DNA from: Nocardia rhizosphaerihabitans
GTDB lineage: Bacteria > Actinomycetota > Actinomycetes > Mycobacteriales > Mycobacteriaceae
Assembly: GCF_014646295.1 (NCBI RefSeq)
Contig: NZ_BMNE01000008.1
Coordinates: 124,001 to 188,000 of the forward strand
DNA: 64,000 bases
Direction: 5' to 3'
Position 1 is the first letter of the stretch. Each line of letters starts with the position of its first letter. The notes beneath the pieces are model-generated. The model had not been told where the DNA came from and ran no database searches. It saw nothing but the letters and a program-made list of their open reading frames with translations. This document shows positions 18,699 through 27,417 of the stretch, piece by piece. The translations under genes and the position numbers were made by a program.

Positions 18699-19694
18699 TC
18701 ATCTCCCGCTCCTGCCTGCGACCGGCGCGCCTGCCGCCGCCCTGGCCAATTCCGCCGCGCCGATCATGCCGGCGGCCTCGCCGAGCTGGGTGGTGCGCAG
18801 CCGCGCCAGCGGCCGGTGCCCGGCACCGGTGACCGCGCTCGTGTAGTGCTCGCGCGCTTCGTCCAGGAACAGTGGCGCCGAACTGCTCACGCCACCGGCG
18901 ATCACGACCAGATCGGGATCGAAGATGTCGCTGACGAAGGCCAGGCCGAGCCCGAGCCAGCGCGCGAAATCGGCCATCACCCGGACCGCGAGCGGGTCGC
19001 CGTCCTGGGCGGCGCCCGCCACTCGGCGTCCGGTCAGCGAGCCGGGATCGTGGATCACGTCGCGGGCCAGCACCGAGTGCACCGGGTCGGTCGCCAGCAG
19101 TTCGATCGCGGTGTCGGCCAGCGCCGTTCCACTGCAGTAGCGCTCCCAGCAGCCGCGCTTGCCGCAGGCGCAGGCCCGGCCGGCGGGCACCACCTGGAGG
19201 TGGCCGAGCTCGGGGGCGACGCCGTGACTGCCGCGATAGAGCTGACCGTCGATGAGCAGGGCGGCGCCGATGCCGGTGCCGATGGCGATGAGTACCACGG
19301 TGTGCCCGCCCGCGGCGGCGCCGAAGTGGTATTCGGCCCAGCCGGCGGCATTGGCGTCGTGTTCCAGGATCACCGGCAGTCCGAGACGCGCGGAGAGCCG
19401 TTGCGCGACCGGGGCATCCTGCCAGGGCAGGTGCGGGGCGAACAGGACGGTCGAGCGGTCGTCGGAGATGAAGCCGGCGACCGCGAGGCCGACCGCGGCG
19501 ATCGGATGCCTGCGCGCCAGCTCGCGCACCGAGCGGTCGATGGCGTCCTCGAGCGCGCGCGCCGAATGCGGGGTCGGGGCCTGCACGCTGTCGAGCACCT
19601 CACCCTCGGCGTCGACGACCGAGGCGCGGATGTTCGTGCCGCCGACGTCGATGCCGACGGTGAGCAGGTGTTGTCGGTCGATCCGCTGGGTCAT
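18699..19694 (-). CDS. ROK-family glucokinase
   Basis: A 331-residue ROK sugar kinase. The ATP-binding GIDVGGTNIRASVVD is near the N-terminus. The catalytic Asp is in LEHDANAAGWAEY. The zinc motif is complete: ELGHLQV with CACGKRGCWERYCSG. Glucose phosphorylation is most likely, though other hexoses are possible. The ATG at 19694 overlaps the stop of the preceding gene (ATGA), so it is coupled to the CxxC protein and the ArsA-like ATPase. I do not recall a glucokinase at this position in M. tuberculosis. Confidence 0.9.
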   Translation of the reverse strand: MTQRIDRQHLLTVGIDVGGTNIRASVVDAEGEVLDSVQAPTPHSARALEDAIDRSVRELARRHPIAAVGLAVAGFISDDRSTVLFAPHLPWQDAPVAQRLSARLGLPVILEHDANAAGWAEYHFGAAAGGHTVVLIAIGTGIGAALLIDGQLYRGSHGVAPELGHLQVVPAGRACACGKRGCWERYCSGTALADTAIELLATDPVHSVLARDVIHDPGSLTGRRVAGAAQDGDPLAVRVMADFARWLGLGLAFVSDIFDPDLVVIAGGVSSSAPLFLDEAREHYTSAVTGAGHRPLARLRTTQLGEAAGMIGAAELARAAAGAPVAGRSGR

Positions 19695-20527
19695 CCCCGG
19701 ATCGTCACCGGAATGTCGACATAGCGCGAGCGTGGTACGCGAGTGGTGCGCGAGTGGTCGTCGGTGTCCTCGGTCGGTGGCGTCGCGAAGAGTCCGGTGC
19801 CGGAGGGTGTTGCGGGATCGGCCGGGACATGCGGGCCCATCCCGGTTCCGGCCGGGGCGCCCTGCTGTCGCGGCGCGGCGTATTCGTCGACCCGGCGCGG
19901 TCGCGGGGCCGCGGTCTGGTCGGGGCGTGCGGAGCCCCAGCGCAGGCGGGACCGGCCCGGGTTGTCGGAGTGATCGGGTTGCGCCGCGGTTCCGGTGGCA
20001 CGGTCGGCCGATGGAGCCACCGCGGGATCTGCCTGGGCGGCGCCGGTGCGGTGCGGTGCGCCGGGGCCGGTCGAGGATTCGGCGTGAGCGCCGGTGGACG
20101 TGCCCGCCGAAGCCCCGGCAGGTCGGGCGGCGGAGCCTGCGGTGGGGGATGCACCCGTGGACGTGGCGGCGTGACCCCAAGCCTCGTGCGAATCATGGTG
20201 TCCCGCAGCGTGTTCGGCCCACTCCGGGGGCAGCACCGGCTCGACGGGCACGCCGGCGAGCGCTTCGCGCAGCACGGTCACCATCGACGTGCCGTGCTCT
20301 GCGAGGGCGGCGACCACGTCGTGGTGGTCGCCGCGTACCAGGGCGGCGGCCGCGCAGACCGGGCACCAGGCGCAGCCGCCGAGATCGGCCTGGCCGTCGG
20401 CGGCGGTGCGGCGTAGCACGGGTTCGACTCTGGCCAGCAGCACTTCGGCCAGCAGCCGCAGCTCCTCGGTGAACTCGGCGAAACCGTCGGGGTGGCCGTG
20501 GCGGTCGGACTGCCTGTCACTGCTCAT
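19691..20527 (-). CDS. Conserved CxxC protein with a long disordered tail (Rv2183c-like N-terminus)
   Basis: A 278-residue protein. Residues 15-110 are a conserved helical region, FTEELRLLAEVLLARVEPVL, with the cysteine motif GGCAWCPVCAAAALVRGD and then VTVLREALAGVPV. The three clustered Cys could bind metal or form a disulfide. Residues about 115-265 are Ala, Thr, Pro and Gly rich and predicted disordered. The start overlaps the end of the ArsA-like gene by 11 bases and its stop overlaps the glucokinase start, so the genes form one translation unit. Function unknown. Confidence 0.75.
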   Translation of the reverse strand: MSSDRQSDRHGHPDGFAEFTEELRLLAEVLLARVEPVLRRTAADGQADLGGCAWCPVCAAAALVRGDHHDVVAALAEHGTSMVTVLREALAGVPVEPVLPPEWAEHAAGHHDSHEAWGHAATSTGASPTAGSAARPAGASAGTSTGAHAESSTGPGAPHRTGAAQADPAVAPSADRATGTAAQPDHSDNPGRSRLRWGSARPDQTAAPRPRRVDEYAAPRQQGAPAGTGMGPHVPADPATPSGTGLFATPPTEDTDDHSRTTRVPRSRYVDIPVTIRG

Positions 20528-21797
20528 CTGCGGTGGCCTTCGTGTAGTTCGGATCGGCGGGCCACACCTGCGGATCGGGCCGGAAGCGGACCACGAGGTG
20601 ACCGTCGTCGAGTTCGGCGCCCGCCACGGTGCAGCGTTGCAGCACCGGCGCGAGCCGTACGCGTGTGCGCACCCCGTCGGCTCCCACGATCAGATCGTCC
20701 TCCACTCGGCCCAGCCGCAAGGTGCCGGGATCGACAACCGGTAGCCGAATCCGCATCGCGTACACGGAGTCGACACCGGAACCCGACTCCCATCGAACCA
20801 TCGGTTCGCCCGAATCCGCGCCCTGAGCGTGCGGGCCGGGCAGCGTGTCGACCGAATAGGAGAACGCGACCAGCGCGTTCACCCCCACCGGTTCGGCGCC
20901 GGCGTGCTGGGCGAGCAGGATCGGGACGTCGGTGAGCTGCTCGTGCAGCCGCGCGACCACCTCGAGTTGCTCGGCACGGCGGTTGAGGTACCAGTGCACG
21001 GCCGGATGGGCGTTGTCGCCGGGCGGCGGCACCGGTGCCAGCACCTTGTTCACCACCACCGCGTCCAGGCGCAGGCCGAGCAGCGCGGCCGCCGAGCGCA
21101 CCCGCCGCGCCTCGGCGACGGCGACCTGCTCGGGGCCGGTGATCAGCCGCGCGCTGGTGCGGGTGCGGTCGGCGAGCAGATCACGGACCTGCGTGACCGC
21201 GCCGACGATCCGCTCGACCGTGGCCGCCAGCACCGCCTTGCGCAGATCGGCACCGATCGCGCTCATCGTGCGGGCGTGCCGGGGCCACAGGCGCTCGAGA
21301 TAGTTGAGCAGGGTGTCCGGGGCGGTCAGGATGCGCAGCATGTCGGCCGAGGGCGGGCAGTCGACGACGATGACGTCCCAGTCGTCCTCCTCGGTGTACT
21401 GGGCGATCTCCACCAGCATCAGCAGTTCTTGCACGCCGGGCAGGCCGGTGAGTTCGGCCGGGTCGATGGCGGTCAGGTCGACGCCGTGGTCGTGCCCGCC
21501 GCCCTTGGCCAGCATCCGCACCACGTCACGGAAGCGGTCCTCGAGCAGGGCGAGGGAATCGATCTCGATCACCTCGAGCCCGGGCGCCACCCTGGCCACC
21601 CCGGCGACGGTGCCCGGATCGTGCGGGAAACGGAAGCCGAGCGCGTCGCCGAGCGAATGCGCCTGATCGAGCGAGGCGATCAGCACCCGCCGCCCGGCGC
21701 GGGCGTAGCTCATGCCCGTCGCGCAGGCCAGCGTCGTCTTCCCGACCCCGCCCTTGCCGACGAACAGTTCGACGCGGGTACCGCCCGGGGCGCTCAG
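20517..21797 (-). CDS. ArsA/GET3-like anion-transporting ATPase (Rv2184c-like), CTG start
   Basis: A 426-residue P-loop ATPase of the ArsA/MinD group. The deviant Walker A is ELFVGKGGVGKTTLACATGM, followed by SLDQAHSLGDALG and DVIVVDCPPSADMLRIL (Walker B and switch). A C-terminal domain after about residue 330 is specific to this family. No arsenic genes are nearby, so arsenite transport is unlikely; relatives are linked to membrane-protein or envelope functions. The Walker A lies upstream of the first ATG (21713), and no ATG, GTG or TTG is available before it in the intergenic part. The CTG at 21797 forms CTGA with the upstream stop and is the best start. Confidence 0.85.
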   Translation of the reverse strand: MSAPGGTRVELFVGKGGVGKTTLACATGMSYARAGRRVLIASLDQAHSLGDALGFRFPHDPGTVAGVARVAPGLEVIEIDSLALLEDRFRDVVRMLAKGGGHDHGVDLTAIDPAELTGLPGVQELLMLVEIAQYTEEDDWDVIVVDCPPSADMLRILTAPDTLLNYLERLWPRHARTMSAIGADLRKAVLAATVERIVGAVTQVRDLLADRTRTSARLITGPEQVAVAEARRVRSAAALLGLRLDAVVVNKVLAPVPPPGDNAHPAVHWYLNRRAEQLEVVARLHEQLTDVPILLAQHAGAEPVGVNALVAFSYSVDTLPGPHAQGADSGEPMVRWESGSGVDSVYAMRIRLPVVDPGTLRLGRVEDDLIVGADGVRTRVRLAPVLQRCTVAGAELDDGHLVVRFRPDPQVWPADPNYTKATADEQ

Positions 21798-22231
21798 CCC
21801 TCGACCCGCTTCTTCAGTTCCTTCAAGGCCGTATCGGTGATCACCTTCTCGGCCTTGCGCTTGAACATGCCGATCATCGGGATGTTCAAGTCGACGGTCA
21901 GCTCGTAGATCACCTCGGTGCTGCCGTCGGGCCGCTCGCGCAGTTCGTAGCTGCCGTCCTGGGCCTTCTGCAGGTCACCGCTGAGCAGTCGCCAGCTGAC
22001 CGCGTGGCCGTCGGCGCGCCAGTTGTAGGACAGCACGTAGGTGTCCTTGACGACGCCGGCGTCGAGTACGAATCGCGCGGTCGCCGCCCGGCCTGCGGCG
22101 TCGGTGTCGAGCACCTCGACCGACTGCGCGGCCGCCACCCACTCCGGATAGGACTCCAGATCCGCGATGACGGCCATCACCTGCTCGGACGGCGCCTCGA
22201 TGACAATCGATCTCTGGGTCCGGTCGGCCAT
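21794..22231 (-). CDS. SRPBCC-family protein (Rv2185c/TB16.3-like)
   Basis: A 145-residue START/Bet v 1-fold (polyketide cyclase-like) protein: RSIVIEAPSEQVMAVIADLE at the N-terminus, PEWVAAAQSVEVL, and a C-terminal helix MFKRKAEKVITDTALKELKK. The fold binds hydrophobic ligands; the ligand is unknown. Its stop overlaps the start of the ATPase gene, and a second SRPBCC gene lies just upstream, so a lipid-handling module next to PimB' and PlsC is a reasonable inference. Confidence 0.87.
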   Translation of the reverse strand: MADRTQRSIVIEAPSEQVMAVIADLESYPEWVAAAQSVEVLDTDAAGRAATARFVLDAGVVKDTYVLSYNWRADGHAVSWRLLSGDLQKAQDGSYELRERPDGSTEVIYELTVDLNIPMIGMFKRKAEKVITDTALKELKKRVEG

Positions 22232-22284
22232 GGCGGACAACGGTTCCTTTCGTGCGGGACGAGCAGTCGGTGCCGGTGGCGTCG

Positions 22285-22680
22285 TCAGGGCGCCGCGACG
22301 GCTGTGGGCGCCACGCCCGCGGGTCGACCGGCTTCGAGCCGGGCCTTCAGTTCGAACGACATGGTCTTGCCCGCGACCCGGCGGGCCCGGTTCGCCGCGG
22401 CCAGCGCGCGCGGCGACATCGGTTTGGCCACGGTGGGTTCGGCGTGCAGGAAGTAGTGCAGGATCGCGCCGTCGGCGCAGGCCTCCAGCCACACCTCCAT
22501 GGTGCCGGTCAGCGGGCCTGCCACCGTCCAGCGGATGCCCTTGTCGCCGCGGTCCTCGCGCACGTCGAGGCGCAGGTCGGGCCACCAGCGGCGCCAGTTG
22601 TCGGTGGCGCTCAGCACGTCGGCGATCGCGGCGGGCGGCGCCGCGAGGAAGGTCTGATCTGCGACCTGGATACTGCTCAC
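22285..22680 (-). CDS. SRPBCC-family protein (Rv2186c-like)
   Basis: A 131-residue second SRPBCC-fold protein: TFLAAPPAAIADVLSATDNW, then RRWWPDLRLDV and GPLTGTMEVWLE. Family homologues in mycobacteria are of the same length, which supports GTG 22680 as the start (VSSIQVADQTF). No clear ribosome site is visible. It precedes the other SRPBCC gene by 53 bases and follows pimB' by 43 bases, all in one direction. Confidence 0.82.
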   Translation of the reverse strand: MSSIQVADQTFLAAPPAAIADVLSATDNWRRWWPDLRLDVREDRGDKGIRWTVAGPLTGTMEVWLEACADGAILHYFLHAEPTVAKPMSPRALAAANRARRVAGKTMSFELKARLEAGRPAGVAPTAVAAP

Positions 22681-22723
22681 CTCGCTGAGCGTAGTGGACG
22701 CCACACCGATAGCGGCCGGGGTG

Positions 22724-23851
22724 TCACCGCAGCAGCTCCCGCAACCGGGCGCCCTGGCGGTCCCAATGCCAGTTCTCCTCGACCCACGCGCGGCCCGCGG
22801 CGCCCATCGCGGCCGCCTTGTCGCGGTCGGTGAGCAGCTCGACGAGCGCGTCGCTGATCTGCTCGACCGAGCGTCCGTGCACGACCAGCCCGGTCTCGCC
22901 CTCCCGGACGGTCTCGGGCGCGCCGCCGGAGCTGCCTGCGACGACCGGCACCCCGGTCGCCGACGCCTCCAGGAAGACGATGCCGAGCCCCTCGACATCC
23001 AGCCCGGCGCCGCGGGTGCGGCACGGCATGGCGAAGACGTCGGCGATGGTGTGGTGGGCGGCCAGTTCACCCGAGGGCACCCGGCCGGTGAACACGACGC
23101 TGTCGGTGACGCCGAGCGCCTCGGCCAGCCCGCGCAGCCGCGCCTCGTACGGTCCGCCACCCGCGATCACCAGGACCGCGCCGTCGACCCGTTCGCGCAC
23201 CTCGTTCATCGCGACGATCAGCATGTCCTGGCCCTTGCGCGCGACCAGGCGCGACAGGCACAGCACCGTCGGCCGGTCGCCGAGGCCGTAGCGGGCGCGC
23301 AGCTCGGCGCGCGCGGCCGGGTCGGGCCGGAACTCGGCGGGGTCGACACCCGGTGGCAGGTACTCGAGCGCGGCCCGCGGGCCGAACGCCGAGGCGAACC
23401 GGCCGCGGGTGTACTTGCTGACATAGGTGACGACATCGGTGTTCTCGCCGATCGAGCGCAGCACCTGCCGCGCGCCGGGCAGCATCGACCAGCCGACCTC
23501 GTGGCCGTGGGTGCTGGCCAGGATGCGCTCGGCGCCCGCGCGCCGCAGCATCGGCGCCATCGCGGCCAGCGGTGCGGCGGCGCCGAACCAGACGGTGTCG
23601 CAGTCGTGCTCGCGCAGCAGCGCGCCCGCCCGCTTGATCACACCGGGAGTCGGCAGCATGAGCGTCGTCGGATGCCGAACGACGCGGAACTTCTGTGCGG
23701 CGTCGAACTTCTCGTGACTGTCACCACGCCAGCGCGGTGCGTAGACGACCAGGTCGTCGGGCGGCAGCTGATTCGCCAGCGCGTGCAGATACGACTGGAT
23801 TCCACCCGGCCGAGGCGGGAAATCGTTGGTAACCAGCAGAGTTCGGGCCAT
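22724..23851 (-). CDS. pimB: GDP-mannose-dependent alpha-mannosyltransferase PimB'
   Basis: A 375-residue GT-B glycosyltransferase of family GT4, corresponding to Rv2188c. It adds the second mannose to phosphatidylinositol monomannoside on the cytoplasmic face of the membrane, leading to PIM2, lipomannan and lipoarabinomannan. Motifs seen are TNDFPPRPGGIQSYLHALA at the N-terminus, STHGHEVGW, LSRLVARKGQD, and the donor-binding region EGLGIVFLEASATGVPVVAG with the EX7E glutamates. The start is ATG 23851. Confidence 0.93.
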   Translation of the reverse strand: MARTLLVTNDFPPRPGGIQSYLHALANQLPPDDLVVYAPRWRGDSHEKFDAAQKFRVVRHPTTLMLPTPGVIKRAGALLREHDCDTVWFGAAAPLAAMAPMLRRAGAERILASTHGHEVGWSMLPGARQVLRSIGENTDVVTYVSKYTRGRFASAFGPRAALEYLPPGVDPAEFRPDPAARAELRARYGLGDRPTVLCLSRLVARKGQDMLIVAMNEVRERVDGAVLVIAGGGPYEARLRGLAEALGVTDSVVFTGRVPSGELAAHHTIADVFAMPCRTRGAGLDVEGLGIVFLEASATGVPVVAGSSGGAPETVREGETGLVVHGRSVEQISDALVELLTDRDKAAAMGAAGRAWVEENWHWDRQGARLRELLR

Positions 23852-23905
23852 AAGTGAACAACCTAATAGGTAAGCGTCACGGAGTGACTCGAGGAGGGGT
23901 GGTGG

Positions 23906-24919
23906 TCAGACGGCGCGGCCGCGCAGCCAGGCGCGCCAGCCGTCGAGCAGTTCGGCGCGCGAGACGCCGAGGACGGAAGTGAAGGCGGCGTCCTGGGCGG
24001 CGGGGGACTGTGGGCCGGTCGCGAGTCGCTTGTACAGCTCGGTGAGGGTGGCCGGGCCGTAGCGATCGGCGAGGAAAGCGCAAGTGCTCCAGGCGGATTC
24101 GTAGGCGTAGGCGGCGTCGGTCCCGGTGAAGTCGGCGTCGCCGATCAGCTCGGTGGGCAGGGCGCCGGCGCGCAGCCGGGTGGTCAGGGTGGGCGCGATC
24201 TGGGAGAAGGTGTTGCCCCGGCCGCGCTGGGCGACGTACTCGGCGTAGCCCTCGAGCATCCACAGCGGCGCGCCGTCGGTGGTGACGCCCCTGGTCGCGA
24301 CATGGGTGAGCTCGTGGCGCAGCAGGGTGGCCAGGCCCTCGTCGCCGACCCGGCGGCGCGCGTCGGGATTGAACACGATCCGCTGGTCGGTGGGCCTGGT
24401 TCCGGGCGCGTACGAGCCGGTGAGCGACACGGCGGCCACATCCGCGGTGGTCGTCGCGCCCGCGGCCCTGGTCAGCGCGGTGAACTCGGTGGGCGTCCCC
24501 GCGACGACGATCACGGGCGCGCGATTCCAGTCGACACCCCACGCGGCGCTCACATCGGCGATCGCCAGCTCGAGTTCGTGTTCGAGAACATCCAGATCGG
24601 CGCGGTGACCCGGATGGGCCACCAGCAGCGCGTCCGCCTCGCCGCCGGCGGCGACCCGGCGCACCAGGATCGGGCCGAACGGCTGCAGTTCGCGCCGCAC
24701 CGGTGTGAGCCGGGGGTCGTCGATGCCCTCGGTGGTGTCGAGCACCTCGGCCTCGTCGGTGGCCAGCTGCAGCGGACCCGCGTTGCGCGGCACCAGGATC
24801 AGGGCCAGACACGCCCCGGTCAGCAGGGTGACCGAGGCGAGCGTGAGGACGAATTCGAGGCGGCCGTTGGCCGAGAACCAGGAACGGAGGCCGGACGAGC
24901 GGCGCGACGGATCGGTCAC
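23906..24919 (-). CDS. Membrane-anchored peptidase MA-like protein (Rv2189c position)
   Basis: A 337-residue protein with one N-terminal membrane span (LTLASVTLLTGACLALILVP) and an extracellular domain. It contains LLRHELTHVATRG, an HExxH-like motif (HELTH), then APLWMLEGYAEYVAQ, whose Glu would be the third zinc ligand. This matches the peptidase MA pattern, so it may be an active zinc protease; the substrate is unknown. It lies seven bases after the NlpC/P60 gene and is transcribed with it, which suggests a cell-wall role. The start is GTG 24919. Confidence 0.78.
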   Translation of the reverse strand: MTDPSRRSSGLRSWFSANGRLEFVLTLASVTLLTGACLALILVPRNAGPLQLATDEAEVLDTTEGIDDPRLTPVRRELQPFGPILVRRVAAGGEADALLVAHPGHRADLDVLEHELELAIADVSAAWGVDWNRAPVIVVAGTPTEFTALTRAAGATTTADVAAVSLTGSYAPGTRPTDQRIVFNPDARRRVGDEGLATLLRHELTHVATRGVTTDGAPLWMLEGYAEYVAQRGRGNTFSQIAPTLTTRLRAGALPTELIGDADFTGTDAAYAYESAWSTCAFLADRYGPATLTELYKRLATGPQSPAAQDAAFTSVLGVSRAELLDGWRAWLRGRAV

Positions 24920-24926
24920 CGTCGGC

Positions 24927-25991
24927 TCAGTATCGCCGGGCCGAGTGGTACGGGGTGGTGTTGATCGGCGCGACGGCCACCGGCACTCCGAAGGTGGAGG
25001 CGTGCACCATCATGCCGTTGCCCGCGTAGATACCGACGTGCGAGATCTCGGGATAGAACAGCACGACATCGCCGGGCTGCAGATCGTCCTTGGCCACGGG
25101 GGTGCCGAAGTTCGCCTGCTGGGAGCTGGTGCGCGGCACGTTCTTGCCGACCTGCTTGAAGGCCCACTGCACGAGCCCGGAGCAGTCGAACTGGTCGGGG
25201 CCGGTGGCGCCCCAGACATACGGATCGCCGACGCGGGTCAGCGCCGCGGCCAGTGCGCTGGTGCCGCTGCCGGGGACCAGGCCCTGCAGCAGCGAATCGC
25301 GATCGAATCCGGGCGGGAACGGCGAGCCTGCCAGTGTGGACTTGTCCCTGGCCGAGAGCGCACCCCAGGCCTCGACGACCTGGGTGGTGGCCACGGTGAG
25401 GTCGTTGCGCTTGCGGTCGACATCGGCGCGCACGGACTCCGCGGCCGCGGTCGCGGCGCGGGCGGTGTCGGCGGCGGCACGGGCGACGGATTCGGCGGCG
25501 GTCGCGCTGTCGGCGGCCTTCTTGAACTCGCGCACGCTCGCCGCGGTCTGCTGGGAGAGCACGTCGAGGGTGGACATCTTGTCCAGCAGCTGCTGCGGCG
25601 AATTGCTCGACAGCACCGCGAACATGCGATCGGTGCGCGCGCCGGTGTAGGTGGCGATCGCCGTGCGATCGATCATCGGCTGGAACTTGCGCACCTCGGC
25701 GCGGGCGGCATCGGCGACGGCGGTGCTCGCGGCGAGCTTGTCGTCGGCCTCGCGCTGGACCGACAGCTTGGCGTCGAGGTCCTGCTGGGCGGTGAGGGAG
25801 GCTTGGTTGAGTGCCTCGGCCTGCCGGGACAGGTCGACCATCCTGGCGATCGCGTCACCCGCGGTGGTCGGCAGGGCCACCGGATCGGCGAGGGAGGGGC
25901 CCGCGGCATACGCGGCGCACACCAGGATCGCGGCGGACATGGCTCCGGCGATGCCACGTGGCACGCGCGGGTTCCGGTGGTGTGCAGTCAC
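24927..25991 (-). CDS. Secreted NlpC/P60 peptidoglycan hydrolase with coiled-coil (Rv2190c-like)
   Basis: A 354-residue secreted protein. A signal sequence (GAMSAAILVCAAYAAGPSLA) is followed by a long coiled-coil region (residues about 45-200, Ala, Lys and Asp rich). The C-terminal NlpC/P60 domain has the catalytic Cys in FDCSGLVQWAF and the His in ISHVGIYAGNGMMVHAS. It should cleave peptide stems in peptidoglycan, with the coiled coil controlling access as in RipA. The GTG start at 25991 lacks a strong ribosome site. A paralogous gene without the coiled coil is immediately upstream. Confidence 0.92.
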   Translation of the reverse strand: MTAHHRNPRVPRGIAGAMSAAILVCAAYAAGPSLADPVALPTTAGDAIARMVDLSRQAEALNQASLTAQQDLDAKLSVQREADDKLAASTAVADAARAEVRKFQPMIDRTAIATYTGARTDRMFAVLSSNSPQQLLDKMSTLDVLSQQTAASVREFKKAADSATAAESVARAAADTARAATAAAESVRADVDRKRNDLTVATTQVVEAWGALSARDKSTLAGSPFPPGFDRDSLLQGLVPGSGTSALAAALTRVGDPYVWGATGPDQFDCSGLVQWAFKQVGKNVPRTSSQQANFGTPVAKDDLQPGDVVLFYPEISHVGIYAGNGMMVHASTFGVPVAVAPINTTPYHSARRY

Positions 25992-26169
25992 AGTGCGCCG
26001 TGCCCCGTTCTCTCGTTGTCCGCCGATACAGCGCTTTACCTGAACCGGACCTTCTCGTCTCGCGAGAAGATCTCGATCAGGTTACGGAACTGCGTGTGTC
26101 CGTGTCCAGTAGGCCACGGACAGGTCACGGTGCGCCCTTCCCCGTGAACGACGCACCGTTCGGTGTCGA

Positions 26170-26739
26170 TCAGAAGCGGCGAGCGCCCGCGAACGGCATC
26201 GAGGAGACCGGCGCGAGCTGGACCGGGGTGCCCGAGGTGGAGGCGTGCACGACATTGCCGTCGCCGGCGTACAGGCCCGAGTGGCCGCCGCCGTAGAACG
26301 ACACCAGGTCGCCGGGGCGCAGATCGTCGATCGAGACCGGGGTGCCCGCACCGAGCTGGGCGCCGCTGGTGCGCGGCAGCTCCATGCCCGCCTGGCGATA
26401 GGCCCACTGGACCAGACCCGAGCAGTCGAAGGCGTCCGGGCCCGCGGCACCGTAGACGTAGGGGGAGCCGACCTTGCTCAGCGCGGCGTCGAGCGCGATG
26501 TCCGCGGCGGTGGCACGCGGCGCGGTGAACACCGGCGGCGCGCCGGGGGTCTCGATGCCGGGGATGCCCTGCGGCAGCGGGATCTCGTTGGGCACCTCGA
26601 AGGTGCCGATACCGGGAACGGTGACCGGCGTCGCCGACGCGGGAGCGGCCGGCAGGAGGAACGCGCCGATGGTGGCAGCGCCGACGGCTCCGGCGGCAAC
26701 GGCTCGCTGCGCCTGACGCTTGACGGTGTTGGTCGCCAT
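26170..26739 (-). CDS. Secreted NlpC/P60 peptidoglycan hydrolase, short form (RipD-like)
   Basis: A 189-residue secreted hydrolase. The signal peptide is RAVAAGAVGAATIGAFLLPA with an ASA cleavage site, followed by a Pro-rich linker of about 35 residues and the NlpC/P60 domain. The catalytic Cys is in FDCSGLVQWAYRQAG and the His in GHSGLYAGDGNVVHAS. The order and wording match the downstream paralogue, so the pair arose by duplication. The start is ATG 26739 (MATNTVKRQ), with GGAAGT about nine bases upstream. A long upstream region (to 27417) may carry regulation. Confidence 0.9.
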   Translation of the reverse strand: MATNTVKRQAQRAVAAGAVGAATIGAFLLPAAPASATPVTVPGIGTFEVPNEIPLPQGIPGIETPGAPPVFTAPRATAADIALDAALSKVGSPYVYGAAGPDAFDCSGLVQWAYRQAGMELPRTSGAQLGAGTPVSIDDLRPGDLVSFYGGGHSGLYAGDGNVVHASTSGTPVQLAPVSSMPFAGARRF

Positions 26740-27417
26740 GATGCGGGTACTTCCAATCTGCCCCACGACGCCGTGTCCGTATGACGCGGCGGGCTTCATC
26801 CCGTTGCACCGTTTCCGGTCCGAGGGGACTCCGTGAGGTCTCGAAAAGGTTACGAAGACATCACGGTGGTTTGTAAAGTCGGACATCGGTCCGGGAAGCA
26901 AATTCCGCGATATCACCCGCCTTCGCCTGCGAGCTGCGTCACACCAATCACGAAACGATAACGCCAGGTCGCCTCCGCGGGCTTCCGGGCTCCTGTCCGG
27001 CGCGTCGCCATTGGGCTTCTTCGCGGCCTATTGGTCTACCCCTAGGGGTGAACCCCCAGGTCGCACCCGCGCGTCGCGTTCGTAACCGGTCGGTCGCCCA
27101 GTCGTACGCGCAGGCGGCGCGCCGCCTGCTTCTGTGTGCTCGGATCGGTAATCGCTCTTACCCGATGAAATTCGGGACAGTCATGTGATATCCGGCAAAC
27201 TGTGATCCCGGTCTCATTCGACCCTGATCAAGGTCATTTTGTTCGCATCGGAACGAAAGTCTCGCAGCGAATTGCCGGCGACGAGCGTGTCGGATTCTCC
27301 GTCGACCGGTCCGGCTCCGGCCGACACCCCCGTCCGCGCCTGACGCTCCCACCGAACCGGCCACTACCGACCCAACGCTGACCCCGCTTGTCGGACCCCC
27401 GTCCTACGCTGCTCGCC
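26740..27417. promoter_or_regulatory. Long divergent intergenic region between the NlpC/P60 gene and the DnaQ/UvrC-like gene
   Basis: 678 bp without a convincing gene. On the minus strand, TTTACA and TAACCT about 19 bases apart (26850-26880) could be a promoter for the NlpC/P60 gene. A perfect 12-bp palindrome lies at 27038-27049. The plus-strand -10 for the nuclease gene is TACGCT at 27405-27410. The local sequence is richer in A and T (26840-26890 and 27160-27250) than the flanking genes. I searched by eye for the c-di-AMP (ydaO) riboswitch that precedes some actinobacterial hydrolase genes and did not find its conserved core. Confidence 0.5.
27038..27049. promoter_or_regulatory. Perfect 12-bp palindrome acccctaggggt
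   Basis: acccctaggggt is fully self-complementary. It resembles the core of CsoR/RicR-type copper operators in actinobacteria, but no copper gene is adjacent and the flanking bases do not extend the symmetry. Binder unknown. Confidence 0.35.

Noticed and set aside
20517-21797. Arsenite efflux ATPase function for the ArsA-like protein
   Set aside because: No ArsB, ArsC, ArsD or arsenic regulator is nearby, and the gene sits in a conserved envelope-related cluster.
26740-26960. A c-di-AMP (ydaO-type) riboswitch before the NlpC/P60 gene
   Set aside because: Expected from some actinobacterial hydrolase genes, but the conserved core segments and pairing were not found when the strand was read.
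27038-27049. A copper (CsoR/RicR) operator
   Set aside because: The 12-bp core is similar, but the flanks are not symmetric and no copper gene is adjacent; kept only as an unassigned palindrome.
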